A stretch of 64,000 bases of DNA from Igneacidithiobacillus copahuensis (lineage in GTDB: Bacteria; Pseudomonadota; Gammaproteobacteria; Acidithiobacillales; Acidithiobacillaceae): contig NZ_JAAXYO010000039.1 of NCBI RefSeq assembly GCF_018854015.1, positions 124,001 to 188,000 of the forward strand, given 5' to 3'. The notes beneath the pieces are model-generated. The model saw only the letters and a program-made list of their open reading frames with translations. It was not told the DNA's origin and did not search any database. Position numbers and translations under genes: made by a program. Positions 34,927 through 44,093 of this stretch are shown one piece after another; within the stretch, counting starts at the first letter, position 1, and every line of letters begins with the position of its first letter.

Positions 34927-34953
34927 TTAACGACACGCTGCAGAAAAACTTGA
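34927..34953 (-). promoter_or_regulatory. FliA (sigma-28) promoter of fliC
   Basis: Minus strand TCAAGTTT-N11-GTCGTTAA. Compared with TAAAGTTT-N11-GCCGATAA, it matches 7 of 8 and 6 of 8 positions with exact spacing. Transcription would begin about 60 bases before the fliC start. Confidence 0.75.
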
Positions 34954-35036
34954 ATACGGTTCGTGGCAACCTTGAGCAGCGCGGCGGGCGCGGTTAAAGT
35001 GATTTCTTGAACGAGCCGACTGGAAGGGAGGAAAAC

Positions 35037-35603
35037 ATGAGCGCGCAAGAGGAGCATCGCTGGTTGCCAGAAGCGGAATATCTGGCCGCGGAGGCGGCGG
35101 CCCCCTACAAAAGCGAATACGTGGCGGGTGAGATCTTTGCCATGGCCGGCGCCAGCGAGCGGCATAACCGCATCACACTCAATATCGCTTTTCATTTGCG
35201 CGCCGCTACCCGCGGACAGCCCTGTCGCGCCTTCATGGCCGATATGAAGCTGTGGGTATCTACCCGTTCTGCTTACTACTACCCCGATGCCATGCTGGTC
35301 TGTGATCCCGAAGATGATCATCCGCAGTACAAAACCTCCCCCTGTCTGCTCGCCGAAGTCCTGTCCCCCGCCACCGCCGCCATCGACGAACGGGAAAAAT
35401 GGCTGGCCTATCGGGACATTCCCAGCCTGCGGTATTACCTGCTGGTGGATTCCGAAAAAGTCCATGCCCGCCTGTTGAGCCGGGACGGTGAGATCTGGCG
35501 TGAGCAGATCCTGGACCCCGAGGATGTCGTCTCCTTACACTGCGGCGGCCTATCGATTACCCTCTCCCTCGACAACTTCTATGAAGACAGCGGACTGATC
35601 TGA
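35037..35603 (+). CDS. Uma2-family protein (DUF820, PD-(D/E)XK-like fold)
   Basis: This 188-residue Uma2-type protein has KSEYVAGEIFAMAGASERHN, ADMKLWVSTRSAYYYPDAMLVCD and SPCLLAEVLSPATAAIDEREK. Together these give the family pattern with Glu, Asp and Glu-x-Leu in a restriction-endonuclease-like fold. Family function is not established. The ATG is preceded by GGGAGG. It is alone on the plus strand between fliC and the glycosyltransferase gene. It ends 10 bases from the convergent gene, and no partner gene is seen. It looks like an insertion into the flagellar block. Confidence 0.8.
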   Translation: MSAQEEHRWLPEAEYLAAEAAAPYKSEYVAGEIFAMAGASERHNRITLNIAFHLRAATRGQPCRAFMADMKLWVSTRSAYYYPDAMLVCDPEDDHPQYKTSPCLLAEVLSPATAAIDEREKWLAYRDIPSLRYYLLVDSEKVHARLLSRDGEIWREQILDPEDVVSLHCGGLSITLSLDNFYEDSGLI

Positions 35604-35613
35604 GCAGGACAAA

Positions 35614-38600
35614 TCAGGGTAACCACGCGGCAAGCCAGTCATCCAGGCGATTTTCCAAGAGCCAATGGGCGCGCACCTGTTCCCGTAATCGGTCGCCCAT
35701 CTCCGCCAGCGCCTGCCGATCGGCGATCGCTTCGCGGATGGCCTTCATCCAATCGCGATAGCGGTTACTCACCCGCACTACCGGAAAATCCCCCTGGTAG
35801 GGATGCACATCGGAACAGACCACCGGATAACCGAGAATTCCATATTCCAAGAGCCGCAGATGGCTCTTTGCCTCGTTGAAGGGATTGTCTTCCAGCGGCG
35901 CGATGGCGAGATCCAGATCCAGACTGGCGAGCTTCGCCGGGTACTGGGGCAGAGGCACCCCGGTATGAAACTCTCGGACATAAGGCTTGAGGGCGTCCGG
36001 ACAGAGCCCAAAAAAGATCCAGTCCACCTCTTCGGCGAGGTCGCGCACCACGTCCGCCACCATTTCGAGGTCACCAGTGTGCCCTACCCCACCAGCCCAG
36101 CCCACGCGCGGTTTATCATTGCCGCGGCGCTGAGCCTGTAGCGAACCCCAAACGGCATCCTCGATACAATTGGATTGTACCCGGACCTCATCGCTAAAAC
36201 CCTTGTAGGCTTGTGCGAGGGGTTCTGTTGCCACCACCAGCCGGTTACATAACCCCGCCGCTTTGCGGAAACGCTTGGCGATATCTTTGTGAATGTGCGC
36301 CTTGTGCAAGCTTTTGACCGGCAGATTGGTGATCAGATCGTCAATCTCGAAGACGCGGAAGGCCCGGCTCAAGGCCTTGTGTCGCTCCAGCGCCTCGATC
36401 TGCGGCCACTCCATCTGTCGCTGCAGAACAATGCTATCGGGCTGCATCCGCTCCATTTCCGCGGGCTCGAAGATACGCATGGTTTCCCAACCCTGCGTCC
36501 ACCCTGCCCGGTTGAGCGCGCGCATCGGCGCGATGATGCGATACTCGCCGCAGCCTTCGCGATCCGCAGGATGCACCAGGATGCGCGGGCGCGGACGCCA
36601 ATCGGGATCCCAGGTCAGGGCCGCCTCACTTTCGATCAGAAAGTCGGTACTCGCCAGGCTCAACTGGCGGTTATAAGCAGGGTCAGAAGCGATCTGTGGG
36701 AGCCATTTCCGGTAGAAGGCCATTCTCTCGCCGGCAAAGCGCTTTTCCTTTTCGGGGCTGGGCTTTTTCTCCACTTCGCCGCGCTGACTGGCGGAACCCT
36801 CGTGCATTAGGATGGCCCATGGGGTGAAGACGATTTTTTTGCCGCTCTCCCGAACCTTCAGGCAAAGGTCGATATCATTGTAAGAGACCTGGAATTTCTC
36901 CTCATCCAAAGCTCCAACCTGCTGGTAAAGTTCCTTGGCAATCAGCAGGCAGGCACCAGTCACTGCCGAGAGGTCTTGCGTGAGCATCGCCCGACCGTAG
37001 TAGCCTCGGTATTCTGCCGATTGTCCGATGAAGGAATGTTCCGCCGGACCTTTCATCCCCAAAATCACGCCAGCATGCTGGATCTTGCTATCCGGGAACA
37101 ATAATTTGGCGCCGACGATACCGACTTCCGGCCGCAAGGCCTGGCTGACCATTTCGTCCAGCCAGTCCTCATGCAGAGCTGCTGCATCATTGTTGAGCAG
37201 CAGCAAATAGTCCCCGCGCGCCTGTTCAACCGCCCGGTTGTTCATCGCCGAGAAATTGAAGGCGCCAGGGTGCCGCAGTACCCGCAGGCGTCCGCCGAGG
37301 CTTTCTTCCTGCGCTTCCAGCAACTGCAGATAGTTTCTGGTTTCCTCGTCGTCACTGTCGTTGTCCACGAGCAGAATCTCGTAGTGGGGGTAGCGCGTCT
37401 TTTCGATGATCGATTCCACGCAGCGTTGCAAAATGTCCAGCTGATTCCGCGTCGGGATGATGATCGAGACAGTGGGGGTTGCTGTCAGGGGATAGCGCAC
37501 CCGGGTCGAGGGCGGGAATGGTCCCGGCAGGACCTCCGCGGCAATCTGCAGGCGCTGCAGGTGACGCTCCAGAGCTGCCCTGCTCGCCGCCAGAATCTCC
37601 TCGATGGACTGGTTGGAGTGTCCGCCTCCCTGCAGCCGGTGATAAAGGACAGCGGGTATATGTCCGATACCGGCATCCCCCATTCGCTCCCAGGCTCGCA
37701 ATACGAGATCGTAGTCCTCCGCCCCATCCGCCGCGGGATCAAAGCCGCCCAGAGCCTCAAAGAGCTCCTTCTTGACGACGAGCAAGCCTCCCACATAAGG
37801 CAGACTGCGCAGGTAATCGATATTGAAATCCGGCTTGCAGTGCGGGTTGACGTGCTGCCCGTCCGCAGTCAAAGAATCTTCATCAGTATAGATCAGCTGC
37901 CTTTCGGGGTGCGTGGCAATGGCCTGCTGTACGCGGAAAATCGCGTCCGGTGCCAACTCGTCCCCGGCATCCAGCAAGGCGATCCATTCGCAGTCACTGG
38001 CAAGGAGCTTCTCGTTAACGCCGGCAAGCCAGTTTTCGCTCGCGGGCGGAAGTTCCAGCAGCTCTGCCCTCGCCCACTGTGCCTCGATACTGGCGACCGT
38101 GGACTCTGCAGAACGGGAGGGATGCAACAACACGTTAAGCATAACCCGGGGAAACTGCTGGCTCGAAGCCTTTTGAGCTTCCAATACTTCCTCGGCCCAG
38201 CGACGTTCCATCGGCAGCCAACGCGCTTCGGGGAGCCAGGGCGAGATCTGACGCACCGGCTCCACCATGAGCGCACCCGCGCTGTCGCGGATTTCAAGAG
38301 GACGCGAATTCTTGCGGATCAGTGGTTTCTGTCTGGCGAGCGCTATCAGAGCCTTCGGCCAGCTACTTTCCAGCGCGTTCCGATTCCATCTCGCGATGTG
38401 CTCTTTTGCGCGTTGCCCAATTTCTTTGCGTTCATTTGGGTTTTCGAGTAGAAATTTGACCCAGGCGCTCGCCTCTTCCACGCTGGGTTCAGCCCATTGC
38501 ACACCAGGAGATACCATGGAGGCTTTGTAAACAGACACAGAGCCATTAGCCTCCGTCAAGCTGTAGTTGACCAGGCAGGCCACATGAGCGTTCATATAGG

Positions 38601-40290
38601 CCATGTTTCCGGACCAGGCCGTGGCAATGACAGGTTTGCCTAGACTCATAGCTTCAAAAGGTACCAAACCAAAACCTTCTGCTCGATGCAAAGAAATGTA
38701 AACATCACAAAGGTCCAGCAGTGCCAAAGCTCGCGTATAGGGCATCGCATCAAGAATGACCTTGATGCGGGGATGTGATTGGAAAAGTGGAAGGTAAGGT
38801 GCAAGAATGGTGCGTATTTCGGAGGTATCAGAGCCATTGATCTTAATGACAAGCCAAGCGTCGGGATGCGTATCTGAAGCCTTGCAGAACGCCTGGATAA
38901 CTCCTTCGATATTTTTTCGCTTGGGGTCGCTCCAAGGTTCAAAGGCGGAAAGAAAAATAACTCCCTTATCCGGGAGGCCGAAATCTTCCCGTGTTGCTTT
39001 TTCCCAAGCAGGGAGAGGGGTGGGAACAGGAGCATCTACCAACAAGGGGCCCGGGCAGGAGAAGGAAAATGCAGAATAAATAAAGGGAGACGCACAGAGT
39101 ACGGCGTCGAGGGCCTGCATCGACCTGCGCCACGACTCTGGTATAACCGGGAGCTCCCAGAATACCATGGCCGCATTAAAGCGTCCTTCGACGTTAAGGC
39201 TATGACCATGCTGTTTCAAAAGTATATCGATCGTAGGTGGCGATAAAACAAAGATGTTGATTGGATGGCGCAGATCTTCCAGGCGCGTCACCCGCTCAAC
39301 GCTGGGTGGTAGCCCAAGCTCTATCCCTCCACGGCCTAGTCCTGGGTCCAAATCGAAGATTTGCACCGGAATGCCAATTGCGACAATCTGGGAAACTAGG
39401 TTGCGTGCCGCGGTCCCTAATCCAATACTGGCACTCACGTGACCAATGACGTTCACACCCCAAAGCCTATCCAAATACAAATCACGCGAAATTAAAGATG
39501 CTTCAGTTACAGTTGTGCCAGGCTTATTCGTTTCTTTTGAGTAATTGCACTCTTGATATCTGTTTGCCAAAAAATGAAGGGAAAAACCGGCCTCGACAGG
39601 AAAGATATGGTTTAATCTATTCAGAATGGCCGCTGAACCTTTTTTTTGTGCGATTACAGCATAATCTGGGCTAACGCCTGTAAGCACATCCAGCAAAGTC
39701 GGGCATTGGTTTTTTTCTGGATTGAGGTGGCTATTTAAGCGCAGAATTTTTTGATGACAAAATCCGATGTATTCAACTAGAAAGCTGGAAAATAGTGGTG
39801 GTAGCGGGTGCAGATGGGTGGGGTCAATATAAAAATTGCAGGCGCCGACGACAAGATTTTCAGGGTTGGGTGTTTCTAAAATGAAAATGCCGCCAGGCCT
39901 AAGAACGCGCAGGCATTCTGTGACGACATCGAAAAGCAGGCTGGTCTCTAGATGCTCTGCAACATGAAAAGCCGAAACTACCGCGACGCTTTCATTGGGT
40001 ATGGCAGAAAGAAATTCTAATATGTCGCCTTGTTCTGCCATGAGCCCTATAGTTTTACAGGTGTTAACCATGTCAACATCTTGGTCTACCCCACGGGCTG
40101 AAAAGCCCCATTGTTGCAATAGTTGTAACCATTCGCCCCGGCCACATCCTAGATCAACCGCCGTGGCATTAGGGCAATACTCGAGAAGTGGTTGTACATA
40201 CGGCTGGTACTGCTGTAGCCGCGACAAAATCAAATCGCGTGATCCGCGAAAACGATCTTCAAATGCTTTGTAAAAATTCGCTTTATTCAT
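35614..40290 (-). CDS. Giant multidomain glycosyltransferase/methyltransferase, likely flagellin glycosylation
   Basis: This 1558-residue protein has domains in order. A class I SAM methyltransferase (about 40-150) has VDLGCGRGEW. A GT4-type transferase (about 280-630) has HVSASIGLGTAARN and FEAMSLGKPVIATAWSG. A first GT2-like unit (about 715-920) has LLDAGDELAPDA and YTDEDSL; a full GT2 (about 940-1200) has VSIIIPTRNQ and LLLNNDAA. A C-terminal GT4-like part (about 1230-1555) has HPADREGCGEYRI. No membrane segment is seen. It lies between flgL and fliC, where fgt genes sit in Pseudomonas. The first quarter is visibly AT-richer than the rest. Confidence 0.8.
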   Translation of the reverse strand: MNKANFYKAFEDRFRGSRDLILSRLQQYQPYVQPLLEYCPNATAVDLGCGRGEWLQLLQQWGFSARGVDQDVDMVNTCKTIGLMAEQGDILEFLSAIPNESVAVVSAFHVAEHLETSLLFDVVTECLRVLRPGGIFILETPNPENLVVGACNFYIDPTHLHPLPPLFSSFLVEYIGFCHQKILRLNSHLNPEKNQCPTLLDVLTGVSPDYAVIAQKKGSAAILNRLNHIFPVEAGFSLHFLANRYQECNYSKETNKPGTTVTEASLISRDLYLDRLWGVNVIGHVSASIGLGTAARNLVSQIVAIGIPVQIFDLDPGLGRGGIELGLPPSVERVTRLEDLRHPINIFVLSPPTIDILLKQHGHSLNVEGRFNAAMVFWELPVIPESWRRSMQALDAVLCASPFIYSAFSFSCPGPLLVDAPVPTPLPAWEKATREDFGLPDKGVIFLSAFEPWSDPKRKNIEGVIQAFCKASDTHPDAWLVIKINGSDTSEIRTILAPYLPLFQSHPRIKVILDAMPYTRALALLDLCDVYISLHRAEGFGLVPFEAMSLGKPVIATAWSGNMAYMNAHVACLVNYSLTEANGSVSVYKASMVSPGVQWAEPSVEEASAWVKFLLENPNERKEIGQRAKEHIARWNRNALESSWPKALIALARQKPLIRKNSRPLEIRDSAGALMVEPVRQISPWLPEARWLPMERRWAEEVLEAQKASSQQFPRVMLNVLLHPSRSAESTVASIEAQWARAELLELPPASENWLAGVNEKLLASDCEWIALLDAGDELAPDAIFRVQQAIATHPERQLIYTDEDSLTADGQHVNPHCKPDFNIDYLRSLPYVGGLLVVKKELFEALGGFDPAADGAEDYDLVLRAWERMGDAGIGHIPAVLYHRLQGGGHSNQSIEEILAASRAALERHLQRLQIAAEVLPGPFPPSTRVRYPLTATPTVSIIIPTRNQLDILQRCVESIIEKTRYPHYEILLVDNDSDDEETRNYLQLLEAQEESLGGRLRVLRHPGAFNFSAMNNRAVEQARGDYLLLLNNDAAALHEDWLDEMVSQALRPEVGIVGAKLLFPDSKIQHAGVILGMKGPAEHSFIGQSAEYRGYYGRAMLTQDLSAVTGACLLIAKELYQQVGALDEEKFQVSYNDIDLCLKVRESGKKIVFTPWAILMHEGSASQRGEVEKKPSPEKEKRFAGERMAFYRKWLPQIASDPAYNRQLSLASTDFLIESEAALTWDPDWRPRPRILVHPADREGCGEYRIIAPMRALNRAGWTQGWETMRIFEPAEMERMQPDSIVLQRQMEWPQIEALERHKALSRAFRVFEIDDLITNLPVKSLHKAHIHKDIAKRFRKAAGLCNRLVVATEPLAQAYKGFSDEVRVQSNCIEDAVWGSLQAQRRGNDKPRVGWAGGVGHTGDLEMVADVVRDLAEEVDWIFFGLCPDALKPYVREFHTGVPLPQYPAKLASLDLDLAIAPLEDNPFNEAKSHLRLLEYGILGYPVVCSDVHPYQGDFPVVRVSNRYRDWMKAIREAIADRQALAEMGDRLREQVRAHWLLENRLDDWLAAWLP

Positions 40291-40368
40291 AAAGTATCCG
40301 GGTTCCTCGACGTTTCATGTGAGTAGCCTGAGATCCAGGTTGGCGTGGAGGAGAGCCAGCTGCCCCAG

Positions 40369-41658
40369 CTATATATACTGAAACAAACTCAACCCCTGCA
40401 CCTGCACAAAGGCCTTCTGTGCAGCCTGCAAGGCGGTAGAGCTTTCCTGGAACTGGGTAATCACCTGGGGGTAACTGATGTCGGCCAAGCTACTTTGGGT
40501 GGTCTGGAACTGCGTGGTGAGGCTGCTGTTCAGGGAACTGACCGATTGTGCCTCCTGCAGATTAGAACCGATCTGCGCCTGCACGCTGAGGATCTGCGTT
40601 TGTGCTTGACTGAGATTCTGCAAGACATTGCTGATGCCCTGCGCACGCTTGGCATTGGCGCCCGGGGAACCGCTCCCCGCCTGGAAGGCCTGGATGAGGT
40701 CACTAAAGGTCTGGAAGAGGCTTTGTGGCTTGGATGCCGCCAGGGTAAAACTTTGCGTCTGGCCATCGGCAGGCTGTCCTTGGGCCTGCACCGAGGCCAT
40801 GGGACTGCCCCCGGGGCCGGGGATGTTGATGCTTTGCCCGGGCTTGTAGGCACCGGAGCTGACCACCCCAGAAGCCGTAAGACCCCCGCTGCCACTGGCG
40901 GTCCCACTGCTCACGGTGTAGCTCAGGGCACCACTGGCGTTGGCGCTGATGCTCACCTGGTACTCCGCACCCTGCGCCACAAAGGCATTGCGGGCCGCGC
41001 TCTGATCGATCACCGCGCCGGGCCCCAAGGTTACCGTGCCCGATCCCGCACCATAGTTGCCACTATCTGCTGTCACCGAAAAGGTCCCATTACCACCAGG
41101 GATATTCATGAAGACCTGATTCCCGGCCTGCGATACCGGAAGATTCAATGAGGGGCCGATCTGCAAATTTTGTTGGCTGCTGTCGCCCTGATACAGCACT
41201 GTATTGTTGCCCTGTAGGGCAAAGGGCTGTTGCTCGGTGGTAGAGCCGCCATAGATGTATTGGCCGTTGCCATTTTGCGTATTGGCGAGCTGCACCAGCT
41301 GCTGCAGGTTGCCCTGCATGGTGGTGATGGCGTTCTGCAGATCGCTGGAGTTGACGGTGGCATTGTTCATCTGCACAGCGAGCTGTTGGACCTGGTTCAT
41401 GAGCGTGCTGACGCTCTGCAAACTGCTCGAACTCAACTGCAGGTTCTGCTGCGCATACTGATTGCTCTGCTGATAGCTCTGCAGATTGGCGATACGCGCG
41501 CCCAGATTGAGCGATTGCGAGTAGGCTGTTGGGTTATCGGCAGGATTGGTCAGGGCATTGCCCATGGAGAGCTGCTGACTGAGCTGATTCAGCGTGCTCT
41601 GCTGCTGCAGCATGCCACTCAAACCGGCCTGAAAGATCTGTTGTGTGCTCACGCGCAT
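40369..41658 (-). CDS. flgL: Hook-filament junction protein FlgL
   Basis: This 429-residue flagellin-like adapter between hook and filament starts MRVSTQQIFQAGLSGMLQQQSTLN; NALTNPADNPTAYSQSL is the conserved D0/D1 motif. It ends with FQESSTALQAAQKAFVQVQGLSLFQYI. The middle is Gly/Ser-rich. It is last in the flgB-flgL run, 13 bases after flgK. Confidence 0.95.
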   Translation of the reverse strand: MRVSTQQIFQAGLSGMLQQQSTLNQLSQQLSMGNALTNPADNPTAYSQSLNLGARIANLQSYQQSNQYAQQNLQLSSSSLQSVSTLMNQVQQLAVQMNNATVNSSDLQNAITTMQGNLQQLVQLANTQNGNGQYIYGGSTTEQQPFALQGNNTVLYQGDSSQQNLQIGPSLNLPVSQAGNQVFMNIPGGNGTFSVTADSGNYGAGSGTVTLGPGAVIDQSAARNAFVAQGAEYQVSISANASGALSYTVSSGTASGSGGLTASGVVSSGAYKPGQSINIPGPGGSPMASVQAQGQPADGQTQSFTLAASKPQSLFQTFSDLIQAFQAGSGSPGANAKRAQGISNVLQNLSQAQTQILSVQAQIGSNLQEAQSVSSLNSSLTTQFQTTQSSLADISYPQVITQFQESSTALQAAQKAFVQVQGLSLFQYI

Positions 41659-41671
41659 CTTGCCTCTCCCA

Positions 41672-43690
41672 TCACAATGCCTGGATCAGAGACTGAAACA
41701 GGGTGTTCCCTACCGAAATCGCCTTGGCCGCAGCCTGATAGGCCTGCTGATACAGAATGAGATTGGCCGCTTCCTGATCCAGATTCACCCCGGAATACGA
41801 CTGCTGCGCCGACTGCGCCTGGCTCAGAACGCTCGCCTGTGCCTGCGCCTGGTTCTGCGCCTGATTGGCCTGCGTGGTGACTTGGGTCAGCAGTTGCGCC
41901 GCCTGGGCGTTGGCATTGTTCGTGCCGCCATTGAAGATACCTTGCGTCGACAAAGCGGTCATGGCCTGCGCATTGCCATTACTGCCCGCCCCACCGGGAC
42001 TGATGGTGATGGTATCCCCCTTGCCTACCAGGGTACCCGAGAGCAGCATCTGGTAATAGCCACCCGGCGGATCATTGGGGTAGGCAATGTCGATGGCGGT
42101 TCCCGAACTGCCCAGAGCTACCGTACCGCTAAGGGTAGTGCCATTGGCAGTAATGGTAAACGCAGCGGAGCCACTACTGGCCCCACTACTGAACTGCAGC
42201 TCTGCGCTCCCTGCCATGGGGAAGCCGAGTCCATTCACCACCACTGCACCTGCGCCGCTGCTACTGACAAACTGGCCGGCGGAGAGCGTCATGTTGCCCA
42301 GGTTCGTATTGACCAAAGCGCCGCTGCTCATCACGCCAGGGCTGCCTACATACGGGCTGGCAGCTGCAATCTGGCTGGGGTCGCTCATGACCGTCTGCAT
42401 CCCGGTGGCGCCCAGGCGCGTCGGCTCCACCAAAAACTGATCACCTTGGGCAACCGTACCCGACACCTGCACCTGAAAACCTTTTCCGAAGTCGAGGGTC
42501 GTGACACCGCCGCTGCTGAACGTTCCCGAGCTCGTGCTTAGCACCGCCCCGGTACTCGCGTTGCTCAGTTGCCAGACGCCACTGGCACCCTTGCTCAGCA
42601 CGTAGTCGCTACCCGTCAGCTGGCCGATATTGGTGATGGTCCCCTGCAGCACAGCGCCTGATGAGCCACTGCTGTTGCCGCTATTGGCAAAGATCTGCAC
42701 GCCACCCGTCTGAAAAATGGCGGTGCCGGAGCTTCCTTGCAGATTCAGCCCCTGCGCCTGCTGTCCATTCACCTGCGCAGCGATGCCATCCGCCAGCAAA
42801 CCGAGACCATTCTCCGCCGGCTGCAAAGATTGGGAACGCAGCTGTAAGAGACCACCAAGGATTCCGCCGCTCAGGTTTTTCGTGATGTCCGCACTCCCCT
42901 GTGCGCCCTCGTAGGCGACATCCAGATTTTGGTGATTGTAAGGACTCGGCTGGGTCTTCAGGGAAAAGGCCGTGGATCCGGCAACCAGCGTCTGCCCATT
43001 GGAAAGAAAGACATTGATCTGGCTGTTGTTCTGACGAACGACCTGGACCCCCACCTGGGTATTCAGCTCGGTCAGCAGCTGGTCGCGCTGATCCAGTAGG
43101 TCATTGGGAGTGCCATTACCCAAACCTGCCGAGTTGGCAATCTGCTGGTTCAACTGGGCAATCTGGGTGCTCAGCTGATTGATGCTGGACACACTCTGCT
43201 GCATCTGCTGATTGATGCCTTGGCCAATCTGATTGAGCTGCTGCCCAAGGGACTGAAAGGTATTGCTCAGGGTCTGCGCATCACCCAACATTGCCTGGCG
43301 CGAAGGGATATCGCTGGGGTTGGCGGCCACCTGCGCCACCCCGGAGAAAAACTGCTGAATTTGCGTACTCACGCTACCACTGCTGAGCACGCCCAAGATC
43401 TGCTGCAAGCCCTGAGACAGGGTCGCCGCACCGCTGGAACCGGCACTTGCCGACCACACCTGCCCCTGCAGGAAGCTGCTGTACACCCGCTGCACATCAG
43501 TAATCTGCGTGCCATTCCCGTAGAACTGACCGCCCAGATAGCTGGGGGTGGTGGTCGACTGGATGACGTTTTCCTGGCTATAGCCCGGAGTGTTGACGTT
43601 GGCGATATTGTTACCCGTCACCTGCAGGGCCTGCTGTGCCGCCTGCAAACCACTCAGCGAGGTATTGATCAGACCGGAAACGCCCGACAT
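41672..43690 (-). CDS. flgK: Hook-filament junction protein FlgK
   Basis: This 672-residue first adapter on the hook has N-terminal SGVSGLINTSLSGLQAAQQALQVTGNN with the rod-type ANVNTPGYS motif, and C-terminal SGVNLDQEAANLILYQQAYQAAAKAISVGNTLF. The frame is open 86 codons further upstream. The ATG at 43690 has GGGGAG at 8 bases and gives the conserved start. It is larger than the E. coli protein (547), with a Ser/Gly-rich insert in the middle. Confidence 0.96.
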   Translation of the reverse strand: MSGVSGLINTSLSGLQAAQQALQVTGNNIANVNTPGYSQENVIQSTTTPSYLGGQFYGNGTQITDVQRVYSSFLQGQVWSASAGSSGAATLSQGLQQILGVLSSGSVSTQIQQFFSGVAQVAANPSDIPSRQAMLGDAQTLSNTFQSLGQQLNQIGQGINQQMQQSVSSINQLSTQIAQLNQQIANSAGLGNGTPNDLLDQRDQLLTELNTQVGVQVVRQNNSQINVFLSNGQTLVAGSTAFSLKTQPSPYNHQNLDVAYEGAQGSADITKNLSGGILGGLLQLRSQSLQPAENGLGLLADGIAAQVNGQQAQGLNLQGSSGTAIFQTGGVQIFANSGNSSGSSGAVLQGTITNIGQLTGSDYVLSKGASGVWQLSNASTGAVLSTSSGTFSSGGVTTLDFGKGFQVQVSGTVAQGDQFLVEPTRLGATGMQTVMSDPSQIAAASPYVGSPGVMSSGALVNTNLGNMTLSAGQFVSSSGAGAVVVNGLGFPMAGSAELQFSSGASSGSAAFTITANGTTLSGTVALGSSGTAIDIAYPNDPPGGYYQMLLSGTLVGKGDTITISPGGAGSNGNAQAMTALSTQGIFNGGTNNANAQAAQLLTQVTTQANQAQNQAQAQASVLSQAQSAQQSYSGVNLDQEAANLILYQQAYQAAAKAISVGNTLFQSLIQAL

Positions 43691-43691
43691 C

Positions 43692-44048
43692 TCACGCACT
43701 CCCCAAGGAATGACCGCGTCCGATGCGGTCGGCAAAACTCTCACTGGAAGACTGGGTCTGTGGCTCCAGCCGCGCGCGGATCTCCGCCATCCCCACCCGC
43801 AAGGCATGCTCAAAGCCGGCGACGATCTCCTGCAATTCCAGCACTGCGGCCTGCAGGGCGGGACTGGCTTCCCGAGCTCCCGCTGCTGCCCGCAGATCCA
43901 GCAAGTGCGCGAACAATTCCTGCTGCTCCGCCAGGCTGGCGGGATCACTTGGCGTTCCAGCCTGCAGCGCTGCCCGTGCCTGCCCCAGCAGCGTCGTCAG
44001 ACGTTGCAGGGTCTGCAATTCTTCGCGTTCGCTGGCTTCCATGCCCAT
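43692..44048 (-). CDS. Small helical protein between flgJ and flgK, possible export chaperone
   Basis: About 118 residues, nearly all predicted helix from composition: Leu, Ala, Glu and Gln rich, with LQRLTTLLGQARAALQ and LQEIVAGFEHALRVGMAEI. No motif is certain. The size, helical character and position just before flgK resemble FlgN/FliT chaperones, but a better FlgN candidate is present at 52.7 kb. Several starts are possible; the ATG at 44048 has AAGGA at 5 bases, and the ATG at 44042 has GGAG at 6. The stop is one base before flgK. Confidence 0.6.
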   Translation of the reverse strand: MGMEASEREELQTLQRLTTLLGQARAALQAGTPSDPASLAEQQELFAHLLDLRAAAGAREASPALQAAVLELQEIVAGFEHALRVGMAEIRARLEPQTQSSSESFADRIGRGHSLGSA

Positions 44049-44093
44049 CTCCGTCCTTTCATACACCGTTAAACGACACGTTTCCGCTAAAAC

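Noticed and set aside
34995..35020. FliA-like site TAAAGTGA-N12-GCCGAC before the Uma2-family gene
   Set aside because: The start point would fall inside the ribosome-binding site, and the -10 keeps only five consensus bases.
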